From Nitrospira sp. (lineage in GTDB: Bacteria; Nitrospirota; Thermodesulfovibrionia; Thermodesulfovibrionales; Dissulfurispiraceae): 64,000 bases of DNA. Shown here piece after piece: positions 52,462-60,740 of the stretch. Both the position numbers and the translations under genes were made by a program. Numbering within the stretch: position 1 is the first letter of the stretch; each line of letters begins with the position of its first letter. The stretch lies in contig NSJL01000003.1 in NCBI GenBank assembly GCA_002634385.1, forward strand, positions 62,001 through 126,000, read 5' to 3'. A model generated the notes under the pieces. The model did no database searches. It saw nothing but the letters and a program-made list of their open reading frames with translations, and had not been told where the DNA came from.

Positions 52462-53910
52462 ATGTCTTTCGTGCGAAAAACGGCGAAAAACGGGCTCTGG
52501 TTTGCGGGGTCACGGTTTGCTACCCAGCTTGCCACATGGTTTTTCACGCTGTACATTGCGCGGCTCCTGAGCCCGGAGGACTATGGGCTTATGGCGATGG
52601 CAGCTTTCCTGACGGCCTACCTGGAGGAATTCAGCGAACTGGGATTGGGCTCGGCCATTATCCAGAGGGAGAAGCTCTCCCCGGAGGAGCTTTCCGGCGT
52701 CTTCTCCTTCTCCCTGCTGGTGGGAGGGGGGCTTGCCGTCAGCAGCTTCTTCCTGGCGTACCCGACGGCATGGGTCTTCAATGAGCCGCGGATCATCCCG
52801 GTGACCCGGTTGATCTCTCTCCTGTTCCTCATCGGGGCCCTCGGTATCGTGCCCTACAATTTGCTCATGCGCGAGGGCAGGTTCAAGACGATAGGGGGGA
52901 TAAACTTCATCTCCTCCCTCTCCTCCAGCTGCGCAATGGTGCTCATGGCGATGAACGGATTCGGCGTGTTCACCCTGATCGGGGGCACCCTCATCCTGAG
53001 GTCCGTAAAGACCCTGCTGGTCATCCTCGCGGCAAAATGGAGGCCCCGCACCCTCTTCCGGTTTTCCGGAGCAAAGCCTTTCCTCACCTTCGGAATCCAT
53101 ATCGCCCTTTCGAGCTCCCTTTTCCGGCTTTTCCAGACCATGGACAAATTCGTGGTGGGGAAGATGTTCACCCCCCAGTTGCTCGGGTACTACTCCTTTG
53201 CCATGGAGCTCGCCGGAGTTCCCACGGAAAAGATCGTATCGGCGATCCAGCAGGTCTCCTTTCCCGTACTCTCCCGGTTCCAGGGCGATAAAGAAAAGAT
53301 GCAGGAGCTCTATTTGAAAATCATCAAATATATCGCCCTCATCGTGACCCCGCTGTTCGTAGGCGGCATCTTCCTTGCGGACCGGATCATCCCTGCCCTG
53401 CTGGGACCCAAATGGAGCGCGCTTATTCCCCTGTTCCGGTTATTCTGCATCACCCACTTCGTCATTTCGCTTACCACGATCAACGGCATCTTTCATACTG
53501 CCCAGGGGAGGCCCCACTGGGTGCTGCGGTTTACCTTCCTCAACGCGGCAGTGATGACTCTCTCTCTCTTTCTGGCGGGAACGCAGGGGTTTTCCTACCT
53601 GGCGGTCCCCTGGATTACCCTTTGCCCCGCCCTCTATATCGGGTGGACCGCGGTTACCCTGAGGAAACTGGATATCTCCGTGGGCCGGTACATGAAAAAC
53701 CTCATCTTCCCCCTGCTGGCGACGGCATGCATGGTCGCCGGCATCAAGAGCATGCAGTTATTCCTGAGCACGGGACTTGCCCCCTCTTTCGGGCCGCTGC
53801 CCCTGCTGCTGGTGCGGGACGTCTGTACCGGCATGCTCTTCTACTCCGCGTATTTATTCCTGTTCGAGAGAAAGACGTTGCTCGAAATCTGGACATTGCG
53901 AAAAAACTAG
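52462..53910 (+). CDS. Polysaccharide flippase (Wzx/PST family)
   Basis: A 482-residue inner-membrane protein with 12-14 hydrophobic helices, starting NGLWFAGSRFATQLATWFFTLYIARLLSPEDYGLMAMAAF, the usual start of oligosaccharide flippases. It moves the undecaprenyl-linked repeat unit to the periplasm for the polymerase. Its presence with the polymerase and chain-length protein indicates a Wzx/Wzy-type route. The stop TAG is the start of a 25-bp MITE remnant. Confidence 0.92.
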   Translation: MSFVRKTAKNGLWFAGSRFATQLATWFFTLYIARLLSPEDYGLMAMAAFLTAYLEEFSELGLGSAIIQREKLSPEELSGVFSFSLLVGGGLAVSSFFLAYPTAWVFNEPRIIPVTRLISLLFLIGALGIVPYNLLMREGRFKTIGGINFISSLSSSCAMVLMAMNGFGVFTLIGGTLILRSVKTLLVILAAKWRPRTLFRFSGAKPFLTFGIHIALSSSLFRLFQTMDKFVVGKMFTPQLLGYYSFAMELAGVPTEKIVSAIQQVSFPVLSRFQGDKEKMQELYLKIIKYIALIVTPLFVGGIFLADRIIPALLGPKWSALIPLFRLFCITHFVISLTTINGIFHTAQGRPHWVLRFTFLNAAVMTLSLFLAGTQGFSYLAVPWITLCPALYIGWTAVTLRKLDISVGRYMKNLIFPLLATACMVAGIKSMQLFLSTGLAPSFGPLPLLLVRDVCTGMLFYSAYLFLFERKTLLEIWTLRKN

Positions 53911-53932
53911 GGTGTGTTTGCACCCTCACCCT
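53908..53932. mobile_element. MITE remnant, copy E (25 bp)
   Basis: TAGGGTGTGTTTGCA (53908-53922) equals the first 15 bases of copy A; three bases later TCACCCTA closes the element with an imperfect complement of its start. The interior is lost. It provides the stop codon of the flippase gene. It may be a deletion product or an excision scar. Confidence 0.55.
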
Positions 53933-53947
53933 AAAGGAGACAGGACC

Positions 53948-55084
53948 ATGAAACGACTGCTGTTCCTGAAGCTGGGACCCCATTTCATACCGGACGAAAT
54001 GCCGATAAAGGAAAAGTACGCATTGCTCTCACCGTTCTTCATCAGTGATATCATCGCGGTGGTGCACGACAGAAAGCTCCGCAGGTTCAGCAACGACAGT
54101 TTCCACCTGCGCGGACTCTACCTCATTCCCTTCCTGCGCTTTCATACCCTGTTCAGGAATCTTCTTTATGCCCTTTATAGTGTCCCCCTGTCCGTATATA
54201 TCCATTATTTCAGATACAAATACGACGTGGTCATCACCTACGATCCCATCGTGACAGGTCTCCTGGGTCTCCTTATCAGTAAACTGACGGGAGCGAAGCT
54301 CATTGTAGAGGTGAACGGAAATTACGAAAAGGCGTTCATCTTCCATTCGGAAAAGGCGGGTGTGGTAAAGCATATCAAGAACGCATATTGCAGGATCATG
54401 ATCCCCTTCATACTCCGGCAGGCCAGCAGTATCAAGCTTCTCAATGGAAATCAGTTGAAAGCCTTCCCCGTGCCCCGGCCCTTATCCACTATATTCATAT
54501 TCCCCAACTTCGTGCCGGTACGCCACTTCAAGCCGGCCGGAAGGTCGTCTCCCTATATTCTCTTTTTGGGGTATCCGTGGCATCTGAAAGGGGTTGATCT
54601 CCTTATAAAGGCCTTCAACAAGCTCTGTGCCGAGTTCCCCGAGTATTCCCTGAAAGTAGTGGGGTATTGTCCCGACAAGACCGAGTACATAAAGCTGGCG
54701 GGGGGAAACAAGAGAATCGAGCTGTGCGATCCTGTTTGGCATGATGAGGTCATCGAGCTGCTTTCCGGGTGCTCTCTTTTCGTGCTGCCCTCCCGTACCG
54801 AGGCTATGGGAAGGGTCCTTGTTGAGGCAATGGCATCCCGGAAGCCGGTCATCGCTTCCAATGTCGACGGAATTCCCTCGCTGATCAGGCATGGAGAGAC
54901 GGGCCTCCTGTTCGAGACGGAGAATGAAGACGATCTGGCGGACAAGATAAGAACGATGCTGCGGGACAGGAGCTATGCAAGAAGGCTTGCGGATAACGCC
55001 TACGCCTTCGTGCATACGCATTTGTCGGAGGCGTGCTACCTGAACAACTTCCTGAGCATGATCGAGAAGACAGTCAATGGATAG
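53948..55084 (+). CDS. Glycosyltransferase, family 4
   Basis: 378 residues of the GT-B fold. The N-terminal domain includes YDVVITYDPIVTGLLGLLISKLTGAKLIVEVNG. The C-terminal domain has SSPYILFLGYPWHLKGVDLLIKAFN and FVLPSRTEAMGRVLVEAMASRKPVIASNVDGIPSLI, with the EX7E glutamates. AAAGGAGACAGG precedes the ATG. It overlaps the polymerase gene by 8 bp. Confidence 0.92.
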   Translation: MKRLLFLKLGPHFIPDEMPIKEKYALLSPFFISDIIAVVHDRKLRRFSNDSFHLRGLYLIPFLRFHTLFRNLLYALYSVPLSVYIHYFRYKYDVVITYDPIVTGLLGLLISKLTGAKLIVEVNGNYEKAFIFHSEKAGVVKHIKNAYCRIMIPFILRQASSIKLLNGNQLKAFPVPRPLSTIFIFPNFVPVRHFKPAGRSSPYILFLGYPWHLKGVDLLIKAFNKLCAEFPEYSLKVVGYCPDKTEYIKLAGGNKRIELCDPVWHDEVIELLSGCSLFVLPSRTEAMGRVLVEAMASRKPVIASNVDGIPSLIRHGETGLLFETENEDDLADKIRTMLRDRSYARRLADNAYAFVHTHLSEACYLNNFLSMIEKTVNG

Positions 55085-56378
55085 CGAAATATGCCCGTAT
55101 CCGTCCGGAAACGGGTCTGCGGAAGAGGAGAGGGAGAGGGGACGCTTCTGGTTCGTCCTGACCCTGCTCTACCTGGTGATGGAGTATGCCCGCCCCATGG
55201 ACCACATCCCGGGGCTGGGACTGCTCCGTCCGGGCCTGGTGATCGGCGTTCTCCTGGGGATATCATGGTTCATGCAGGGGAACTTTGCATCGCTATGGAG
55301 CAGGCAGACGGCGATGATCCTCCTCTTTGTCACGCTTCTCGTGGTGCACATCCCGTTTGCGCGGAACAATTTTTATGCGTACAACAGCGCCAAGGGGGTT
55401 CTACTCTATATGCCTTTCCTCATCTCTGTCCTGATGCATGTCGATTCCTTCAAACGGCTCAGGACCCTGTTCACCGTCTGGATACTCCTGATGGGCTGGC
55501 TCTCCGTCAGCGGAATCGCCGGGAAGGGCAAGGGGGGCGGGAATTTTCTCGCGGATGAAAACGATTTCTCGCTGCTGATGAATATGATGCTCCCCTTCGG
55601 TCTTTTCCTTCTCATGTATGAGAGATCTTGCAGGAGAAAAATGCTCTACCTCGCCGCCTCTGTTCTGGCGGTCCTGAGCATTGTCGTCTCCTTCTCGCGG
55701 GGGGGGTTCGTCGGGCTCGTCGCCGTCCTCTTTGTCGTCTGGCTTTTCAGTTCCCGGAAGATCCTTACGCTGGCCCTTACCGGCGTCCTTGCCCTTGTCC
55801 TGTTCTTTGGCGCCGGCAGCGCGTATTGGGAGGAAATGTCCACCATAACGGATCAGGGGGAGACGACGGCGAAGGAACGCCTCCTCTCGTGGGAAGCTGC
55901 CTGGGATATGTTCCTCGACAATCCGCAGGGAGTGGGGGGCAGCAACTTTCCGGTGCGTTTCGCCGAGTACCAGGACGACGGGTTTACACGGGGGATGTGG
56001 GGAAGAGCGGCCCATTCCCTGTGGTTTACCCTGATCTCAGAGTTGGGCATCCCCGGCATTCTCATCTATACGGCCCTGTTGCTCTTCAACGTGAGAGACC
56101 TTTCCTGGTTGAGGAGACTCAGGGAGCGCTCCGGTGACGATGACGTCCGGTACGCCTCCTATCTCTCCCTCGCCTTCAGCGCAAGCCTCGTGGGCTTCTT
56201 CGTCTCGGGGACATTTCTTTCGGTCCTTTACTACCCCCACTATTTCTATCTCACCGCGATGATTGTCGTCACGAGGAGAGTGGCGGAGCAGAGAATCGGG
56301 TCGTATGCCTGCGCTCCCACTGTGTCCTGTGCGTCCCGGGGAGACGATACGCCGGTGGGGGGATGGGCGGAAGCATGA
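55077..56378 (+). CDS. O-antigen ligase/polymerase family protein (Wzy-like)
   Basis: A 433-residue inner-membrane protein with about ten to twelve helices. The Wzy_C/O-antigen-ligase pattern is present: VVSFSRGGFVGLVAVLFV, then a large periplasmic loop (about 245-320) containing SWEAAWDMFLDNPQGVGGSNF and RAAHSLWFTLISELGIPGILIY with the conserved His. It most likely polymerises the flipped repeat units. GSTAYAYs at the C terminus are cytoplasmic and variable. Confidence 0.88.
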   Translation: MDSEICPYPSGNGSAEEERERGRFWFVLTLLYLVMEYARPMDHIPGLGLLRPGLVIGVLLGISWFMQGNFASLWSRQTAMILLFVTLLVVHIPFARNNFYAYNSAKGVLLYMPFLISVLMHVDSFKRLRTLFTVWILLMGWLSVSGIAGKGKGGGNFLADENDFSLLMNMMLPFGLFLLMYERSCRRKMLYLAASVLAVLSIVVSFSRGGFVGLVAVLFVVWLFSSRKILTLALTGVLALVLFFGAGSAYWEEMSTITDQGETTAKERLLSWEAAWDMFLDNPQGVGGSNFPVRFAEYQDDGFTRGMWGRAAHSLWFTLISELGIPGILIYTALLLFNVRDLSWLRRLRERSGDDDVRYASYLSLAFSASLVGFFVSGTFLSVLYYPHYFYLTAMIVVTRRVAEQRIGSYACAPTVSCASRGDDTPVGGWAEA

Positions 56379-57415
56379 GGAAGGACGGCACCCTCGCCCC
56401 GGCAGCGGAAGAGGCGGACAGGAAGAAGATCTGGATCACCTGGGAGACGCAGCGGCGGAACGAGTCGATGAGCAGGCGCCTGAATGCCCGGCTGTACCGG
56501 TTCGATATCAAACGAAACAGGCTCATGCGGTACGGGATCTCGTTATGGAAGACGCTGCGTGTTCTGGTGCGGGAAAAGCCCGCTCTGCTCTTTGTGCAAA
56601 ATCCCTCCCTGGTGCTTTCCCTCTTCGGCGTAAGCTACGGCCGTCTTTTCGGAATTCCCGTCGTTATGGATGCCCACAACGCAGGAGTGTTCCCTTTCGA
56701 GGGACAAAAGGGCTGGGCGAACCGGCTGACACACTACCTGTTCCGCGGTGCAGCCTTCACCATCGTATCGAACGACCATCTATCCGACTATGTACGGCAG
56801 CGGGGCGGCAGGCCCGTTACCCTGCCCGATCCGCTGCCGGAATTCGGGGGACAGGGGGGGAAGAGGAGCCTGCGGGGGAGAGTCAATGTCCTCTTCATCT
56901 GCAGTTGGGCGGCTGATGAGCCCTACCTGGAGGTCATCAGGGCTGCGGAGCTGCTGAAAGGGGATATCACTATTCATATAACCGGAAAAAGCAGGGGAAA
57001 AGAGGGACGGACGGGAAGGGCGCTCCCCGGGAACGTAGTCCTTACAGGGTATCTGAGCGAGGAGGAGTTTGTCGGAATGCTGCATTCCTGTGATGTGGTG
57101 ATCGATCTGACCACCAGGGAGGACTGTCTGGTGTGCGGCGCCTATGAGGCCACTGCCGCGGAAAAGCCCCTGATCGTCTCGGACACGAAAGTACTGCGGG
57201 AATTCTTTTGTAAGGGAACGCTGTATACGGACAACACGCACACGAACCTGGCGGAAAAGATCAGGGAGGCGGTAAGGAACCGGGAAAGGCTGCAGCAGGA
57301 GATCAGGGAATTGAAGAGGGAGCAGCTGGCCGATTGGGAAGACAGGAGAAGGGAGTTCGAGAGGCTGCTGCGGGAAAAGGTAGAGAAAAAGACAGGGAGA
57401 GGTAGAGAGAGATAG
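56375..57415 (+). CDS. Glycosyltransferase, GT4-like
   Basis: 346 residues. KKIWITWETQRRNESMSRRLNARLY and GIPVVMDAHNAGVFPF belong to the N-terminal half; VNVLFICSWAADEPYLEVIRAAELL and EDCLVCGAYEATAAEKPLIVSDTKVLREFF belong to the donor-binding half, where the usual EX7E glutamates read E-DCLVCGAY-E. The C terminus is a charged helix. The ATGA start overlaps the previous stop. Last gene of the EPS block; the right composite repeat begins 44 bp later. Confidence 0.85.
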   Translation: MRKDGTLAPAAEEADRKKIWITWETQRRNESMSRRLNARLYRFDIKRNRLMRYGISLWKTLRVLVREKPALLFVQNPSLVLSLFGVSYGRLFGIPVVMDAHNAGVFPFEGQKGWANRLTHYLFRGAAFTIVSNDHLSDYVRQRGGRPVTLPDPLPEFGGQGGKRSLRGRVNVLFICSWAADEPYLEVIRAAELLKGDITIHITGKSRGKEGRTGRALPGNVVLTGYLSEEEFVGMLHSCDVVIDLTTREDCLVCGAYEATAAEKPLIVSDTKVLREFFCKGTLYTDNTHTNLAEKIREAVRNRERLQQEIRELKREQLADWEDRRREFERLLREKVEKKTGRGRER

Positions 57416-57458
57416 AAAAGAGGATAGTTGTTTCAGCAGCCTTTGTAGAGTGCGTCTC

Positions 57459-58143
57459 CTGTGTCAGGGAGTCAAGGAGTCCTTCACTCCCCGACCTCTT
57501 GTTCTGCCTCTCTACCGCTCACTCCGTTACCACAGCGCAAACTCGCCTTCTCCGCCCCGAAAAGTCTTACGACTGTTTCGGGGACCCCTCTTTTCCTCCA
57601 TCGTTCTGGCATGCACTGTGGTGGCCACTCCGTTTCACGAAGAGAGGAGACGAACAAGAGCTAAGGTCCGCTCAGAACTCCCCTCCTCCCCTCTCCTTCA
57701 TCCCTCAGACTCACTTCACACGCACTCCTTTCTGGGGAGAGAGAAAGAGGGCGAGGGTGAGGGGTAGAAGAGGGTGAGGGGTGCAGGAGACATCCTCCCC
57801 TCTCTTTTCTTCTGCCGTCATCCCGGCGGATCCTCTGAGCCGGGATCCAGTCCTTTTCCGAAAGACTCCGGTTCAGAGACTCTGGACCCCGGCTTTCGCC
57901 GGGGTGACGGCTTTGAGGGATTCTGACTCTCTCCGGGGTGACAGATTCTGAAACGGAGTATGTACGAGGGCAGGGGGGTATCCTCTTCTCTGCAGCGAGT
58001 GTCTGGAAGAGCAGAGGGGGCCGGACACCCTCCCCTTTCTCCCCTCCCCTCGAGGGAGGGGAATGAGGAGATCCCCTGAGACCACGGAGGAATTCGCTCG
58101 CAAAGAAAGAGTCCTCCCCTTAGCCCCCTGCCAGAGGATTCCT
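57459..58143. repeat. Large composite repeat, right inverted copy
   Basis: 685 bp, the reverse-complement partner of 30228-30845. It starts CTGTGTCAGGGAGTC and ends CCAGAGGATTCCT. It contains a roughly 60-bp insert absent from the left copy, with the hairpin GCCCCGAAAAGTC...GACTGTTTCGGGG (57554-57588), and a different tract of CCCTC repeats near 57740-57800. No credible gene. It fills the space between the last EPS gene and the end of the beta-helix gene. Confidence 0.88.
57815..57910. repeat. Dispersed palindromic repeat within the right composite repeat
   Basis: 96 bp, the reverse complement of 30495-30590 with few differences: CCGTCATCCCGGCGG at one end and CCGGGGTGACGG at the other, with CCCCGGC-TTTC-GCCGGGG inside. 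The diverged third copy is at 9347-9440. Confidence 0.7.
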
Positions 58144-58157
58144 CTGCAGACCGCTCC

Positions 58158-59441
58158 TTACCGCAGAACGGGAGGCGAGGGGGCGACTTTGATTCCCACC
58201 AGCGCCATATCCGCACCCATATCCTTCCCGTCGGAGGCTGCCCCCTTCCCCGCGCTGTTGGGCTGAAGGGTAAGGTCCTTGTTGGTGTAGTCGCGGAAAA
58301 GGGGCTCCGCCTGGAGGTTTCCCGAGCCGGACAGCGGAGCGGAGGAGACAGAGTAGTACGAGTTCAGGACACGAACGGGCGAGGTGAAGTTCGAGGAGTA
58401 GAGGAGATTGTGATCGAAGGTCGTCCTGCTGCCGTCCGAGCCGGAGTAGTAGGACCATACGGAAAGGCCACGGAATTCGGAACCGGTGACGTTGTAGATC
58501 AGGTTATCCCTGACCGTCGTGTTGTAGGCTCCCTGGCAGGAGCTGCTCCTCTCCAGGACAATGCCGCTCCTGTTGTTCACGATGGTATTGTGGAGGATCT
58601 GGTTGTTGCTGCTCTCCAGGAAACTGCAACTGGAGCTCTCTTCGAATATCTGGATCCCCGGAGCCACGGTGTCGCGGATGACGTTGTTCCTGATGACGGC
58701 ATCGGACTTCGAGAGGAGGATCCCCCAGCGGTCCTGGTCGTAAATCAGGTTGTTCTCGATGGTGGTGACCTTTCCGTTGGCGGTGCTGTGCTTATAGTAG
58801 ATTCCTATGTTGGTGGAGTAGATCACGTTGTTCCGTATCGTGAGAGTGCCGCCCCTGAAAATGATGATACCGGCCGCATTGCCGTGGTAGCCCTGGACCG
58901 AATGGATGAGATTATTCTGAATGAGGATGTTTTCGGCGCCGGACGTGTTGACATAGATGGTGGCCGAGTTGTCGTTGGCGACGAACTCCTTCAGCTCACA
59001 ATTCTGGATGGTGATGTTGGTCGCGGGATAGTCGTAGGCGATACGGATATTCGCCAGGTTTCCTCTTCTGATGGTGAGGGAGTCCAGTGTGATATGGTTC
59101 CTGTTCTGGATCTCGAATACGATCCCGTTATTCGCGCCGTCGATGATGGCGGTCTCCCCGGGATATCCCTTGAGGGTGATGGGATTCCCGGTGCTGCCCG
59201 AGTTGGAGAAGGTAATGTTGTATTCCTGGTAAGTGCCCCCCCTGAAGTAAGCGGTATCCCCTGCACGCAGGGTGCTTGTCGCCTTTTTTACCGTCTTCCA
59301 GGGCTGGGAGAGAGTGCCGGGATTGGAGTCGCTGCCGTAGGTCGATACATAATATTCGGCGGCGACTGCCAGGGCCGGAAGAAGGAAGGATATACTGAGA
59401 AGAAGGAAAAGATACCTGCCAATTCTATGTGCTGTTTTCAT
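58158..59441 (-). CDS. Secreted right-handed beta-helix protein (DUF1565-type start)
   Basis: 427 residues. Signal peptide (IGRYLFLLLSISFLLPALAVAA) then YYVSTYGSDSNPGTLSQPWKTVKKA, the common opening of parallel beta-helix proteins, followed by repeated NxI/NNxI coils (about 95-380; ITIQNCELKEF, ILIQNNLIHSV, LTIRNNVIYST, AVIRNNVIRDT). Such folds occur in polysaccharide lyases, epimerases and matrix proteins; no catalytic residues could be assigned. AGGAG precedes the ATG. It stands next to the EPS locus and is divergent from a second secreted protein with a CRP-like site between, so a role on the polymer is likely. Confidence 0.85.
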   Translation of the reverse strand: MKTAHRIGRYLFLLLSISFLLPALAVAAEYYVSTYGSDSNPGTLSQPWKTVKKATSTLRAGDTAYFRGGTYQEYNITFSNSGSTGNPITLKGYPGETAIIDGANNGIVFEIQNRNHITLDSLTIRRGNLANIRIAYDYPATNITIQNCELKEFVANDNSATIYVNTSGAENILIQNNLIHSVQGYHGNAAGIIIFRGGTLTIRNNVIYSTNIGIYYKHSTANGKVTTIENNLIYDQDRWGILLSKSDAVIRNNVIRDTVAPGIQIFEESSSCSFLESSNNQILHNTIVNNRSGIVLERSSSCQGAYNTTVRDNLIYNVTGSEFRGLSVWSYYSGSDGSRTTFDHNLLYSSNFTSPVRVLNSYYSVSSAPLSGSGNLQAEPLFRDYTNKDLTLQPNSAGKGAASDGKDMGADMALVGIKVAPSPPVLR

Positions 59442-59465
59442 AGTCGCGCTCCTGTCGAATTAGTT

Positions 59466-59536
59466 TAGGGTGCGTATGCAGCCGGTCGCAGCAGAAGCCG
59501 CTACCGCAGGAGATGGTAGTTTGCTTACACACCCTA
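59466..59536. mobile_element. MITE derivative, copy D (71 bp)
   Basis: Ends TAGGGTGCGTATGCA and TGCTTACACACCCTA are imperfect inverted repeats of the copy A type. The interior includes TGCAGCCGGTCGCAGCAGA, the exact complement of a block at the left of copy A, so this is an internally deleted element. It lies in the promoter region between the two divergent secreted-protein genes, on the beta-helix side of the CRP-like site. Confidence 0.65.
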
Positions 59537-59567
59537 CTATAGCGTACCCTGAAATGAATGATAAATC

Positions 59568-59612
59568 TGTGATTACAATCACACGGTTTGTACGCCTGAG
59601 AAGAAATATGAT
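59568..59612 (+). promoter_or_regulatory. CRP-like operator and -10 element
   Basis: TGTGATTACAATCACA (59568-59583), TGTGA-N6-TCACA, differs in one base from the site at 21756-21771. TATGAT at 59607-59612 is a good -10, predicting a start near 59619, about 43 bp from the operator centre: class II CRP geometry, as at the other site. It should drive the plus-strand jelly-roll protein gene; the site may once also have served the divergent beta-helix gene. Confidence 0.75.
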
Positions 59613-59619
59613 AGAGGTA

Positions 59620-59652
59620 CGGCGGAGAGGGGCGGATACGGCGCCCCGCCGA
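59620..59652 (+). promoter_or_regulatory. Leader hairpin of the jelly-roll protein gene
   Basis: CGGCGG-AGA-GGGGCG...CGCCCC-GCCG folds into a two-part GC-rich stem right at the predicted transcription start, about 30 bases before the start codon. Possible 5'-stabilising or translational element; it does not match a known riboswitch. Confidence 0.35.
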
Positions 59653-59681
59653 ATATCATATGAAGGAAGGGCGAGGAAGCT

Positions 59682-60623
59682 ATGAAACAAAAGGAGAGGA
59701 AAACGGTAAAGATCGCGTGCATGGTGGCCGGCATTCTTATTTTTACCATGGCATTGGCGTCCTATTCCCGCGCAGGTGAGTGCCAGGACTGGCAGTCCCT
59801 TCACCCTGAGTGGATCTTTTGCGATGACTTCGAGGGGAGCACGACGTTAACGGGGCAGGGCAGATACTTCGAATATGACAGCGCCGGAGGTGCCTTTACT
59901 CTTGTCAGCGGGGCCGGTCTCGACGGCTCGAAAGGAATGCGCGCCGTATGGCAGCAGGGTGTCGTCGATGCGGGCAGCCTGAAGCTCGGTTTCGGCAGGA
60001 ACCCCAGCAATGGTATGAATAAGGGGATCAGGTCGACAGAGAACTTCAAGGAGGTCTACTACCGTATGTATCTCAAGATGCAGGACGGCTGGCAGGGCAA
60101 CCCCGGAAAATTATCGAGGGCGACGGTTATCAGCGCCGGTGACTGGTCGCAGGCGATGATCGCGCATCTCTGGAATGACAATGCGGACCACCTCCTCATC
60201 GACCCGGTACGGTGCGTGGACTCGAGCGGGAAGGTCAGCTGCGTCGGCTACAACGACTTCTCCGGCATGGTCTGGCTCGGCTCCCGGAGCGGCATTACCC
60301 CGGTCTTCGACTCGACGCACGACAACCAGTGGTACTGCGTTGAGGCTCATGTCCGGCTCAACGATTCCGGGCAGTCCAACGGTGTGCAGGAATTCTGGAT
60401 CGACGGAAATCTTGAGGCACGGAGGGATGCGCTTAACTTCGTAGGCACCTATACGGCGTACGCCATCAATGCCATCTTCTTCGAAAACTACTGGAATGCC
60501 GGCTCTCCGAAGAGGCAGGAGAGATACATCGACAATATCGTCGTATCCACAGAGCGCATCGGGTGCATGGATGCGGATACAACCGTTCCCCTCCCCCCGG
60601 CGAACGTAAGGGTGCAATACTAG
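59682..60623 (+). CDS. Secreted jelly-roll (concanavalin-like) protein
   Basis: 313 residues. A signal peptide (KIACMVAGILIFTMALASYSRA) is followed by one beta-rich domain: WIFCDDFEGSTTLTGQGRY, SKGMRAVWQQGVVDAGSLKLGFGRNP, VYYRMYLKMQDGW, NQWYCVEAHVRLND and QEFWIDGNLEARRD. This resembles lyase or lectin jelly rolls. Four or more cysteines could form disulfides. The end (PLPPANVRVQY) looks like the beginning of a linker before an Fn3 domain that is absent. Carbohydrate binding or cleavage is inferred only from fold and context. Confidence 0.75.
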   Translation: MKQKERKTVKIACMVAGILIFTMALASYSRAGECQDWQSLHPEWIFCDDFEGSTTLTGQGRYFEYDSAGGAFTLVSGAGLDGSKGMRAVWQQGVVDAGSLKLGFGRNPSNGMNKGIRSTENFKEVYYRMYLKMQDGWQGNPGKLSRATVISAGDWSQAMIAHLWNDNADHLLIDPVRCVDSSGKVSCVGYNDFSGMVWLGSRSGITPVFDSTHDNQWYCVEAHVRLNDSGQSNGVQEFWIDGNLEARRDALNFVGTYTAYAINAIFFENYWNAGSPKRQERYIDNIVVSTERIGCMDADTTVPLPPANVRVQY

Positions 60624-60637
60624 CTAAAGTAGCTAAA

Positions 60638-60674
60638 GCGTGCAGGCAGACCGGAATCCGGTCTGCCTGCACGC
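60638..60674 (+). terminator. Long perfect hairpin after the jelly-roll protein gene
   Basis: GCGTGCAGGCAGACCGGA, one central A, then the exact complement: an 18-bp stem, 14 bp after the stop codon. No T tract follows (TTATCATC), so termination efficiency is uncertain, but its position fits the end of the CRP-controlled transcript. Confidence 0.65.
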
Positions 60675-60740
60675 TTATCATCAGAAGCCTTTCATTTCTT
60701 TCTTTCCTCATCTTCTTCACCGGTTCTCTCTTTTATTTTC

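Noticed and set aside
57450-57777. Short open frames of 67-105 codons in the right composite repeat
   Set aside because: They lie in repeat sequence, mirror frames in the left copy, and read as low-complexity peptides.
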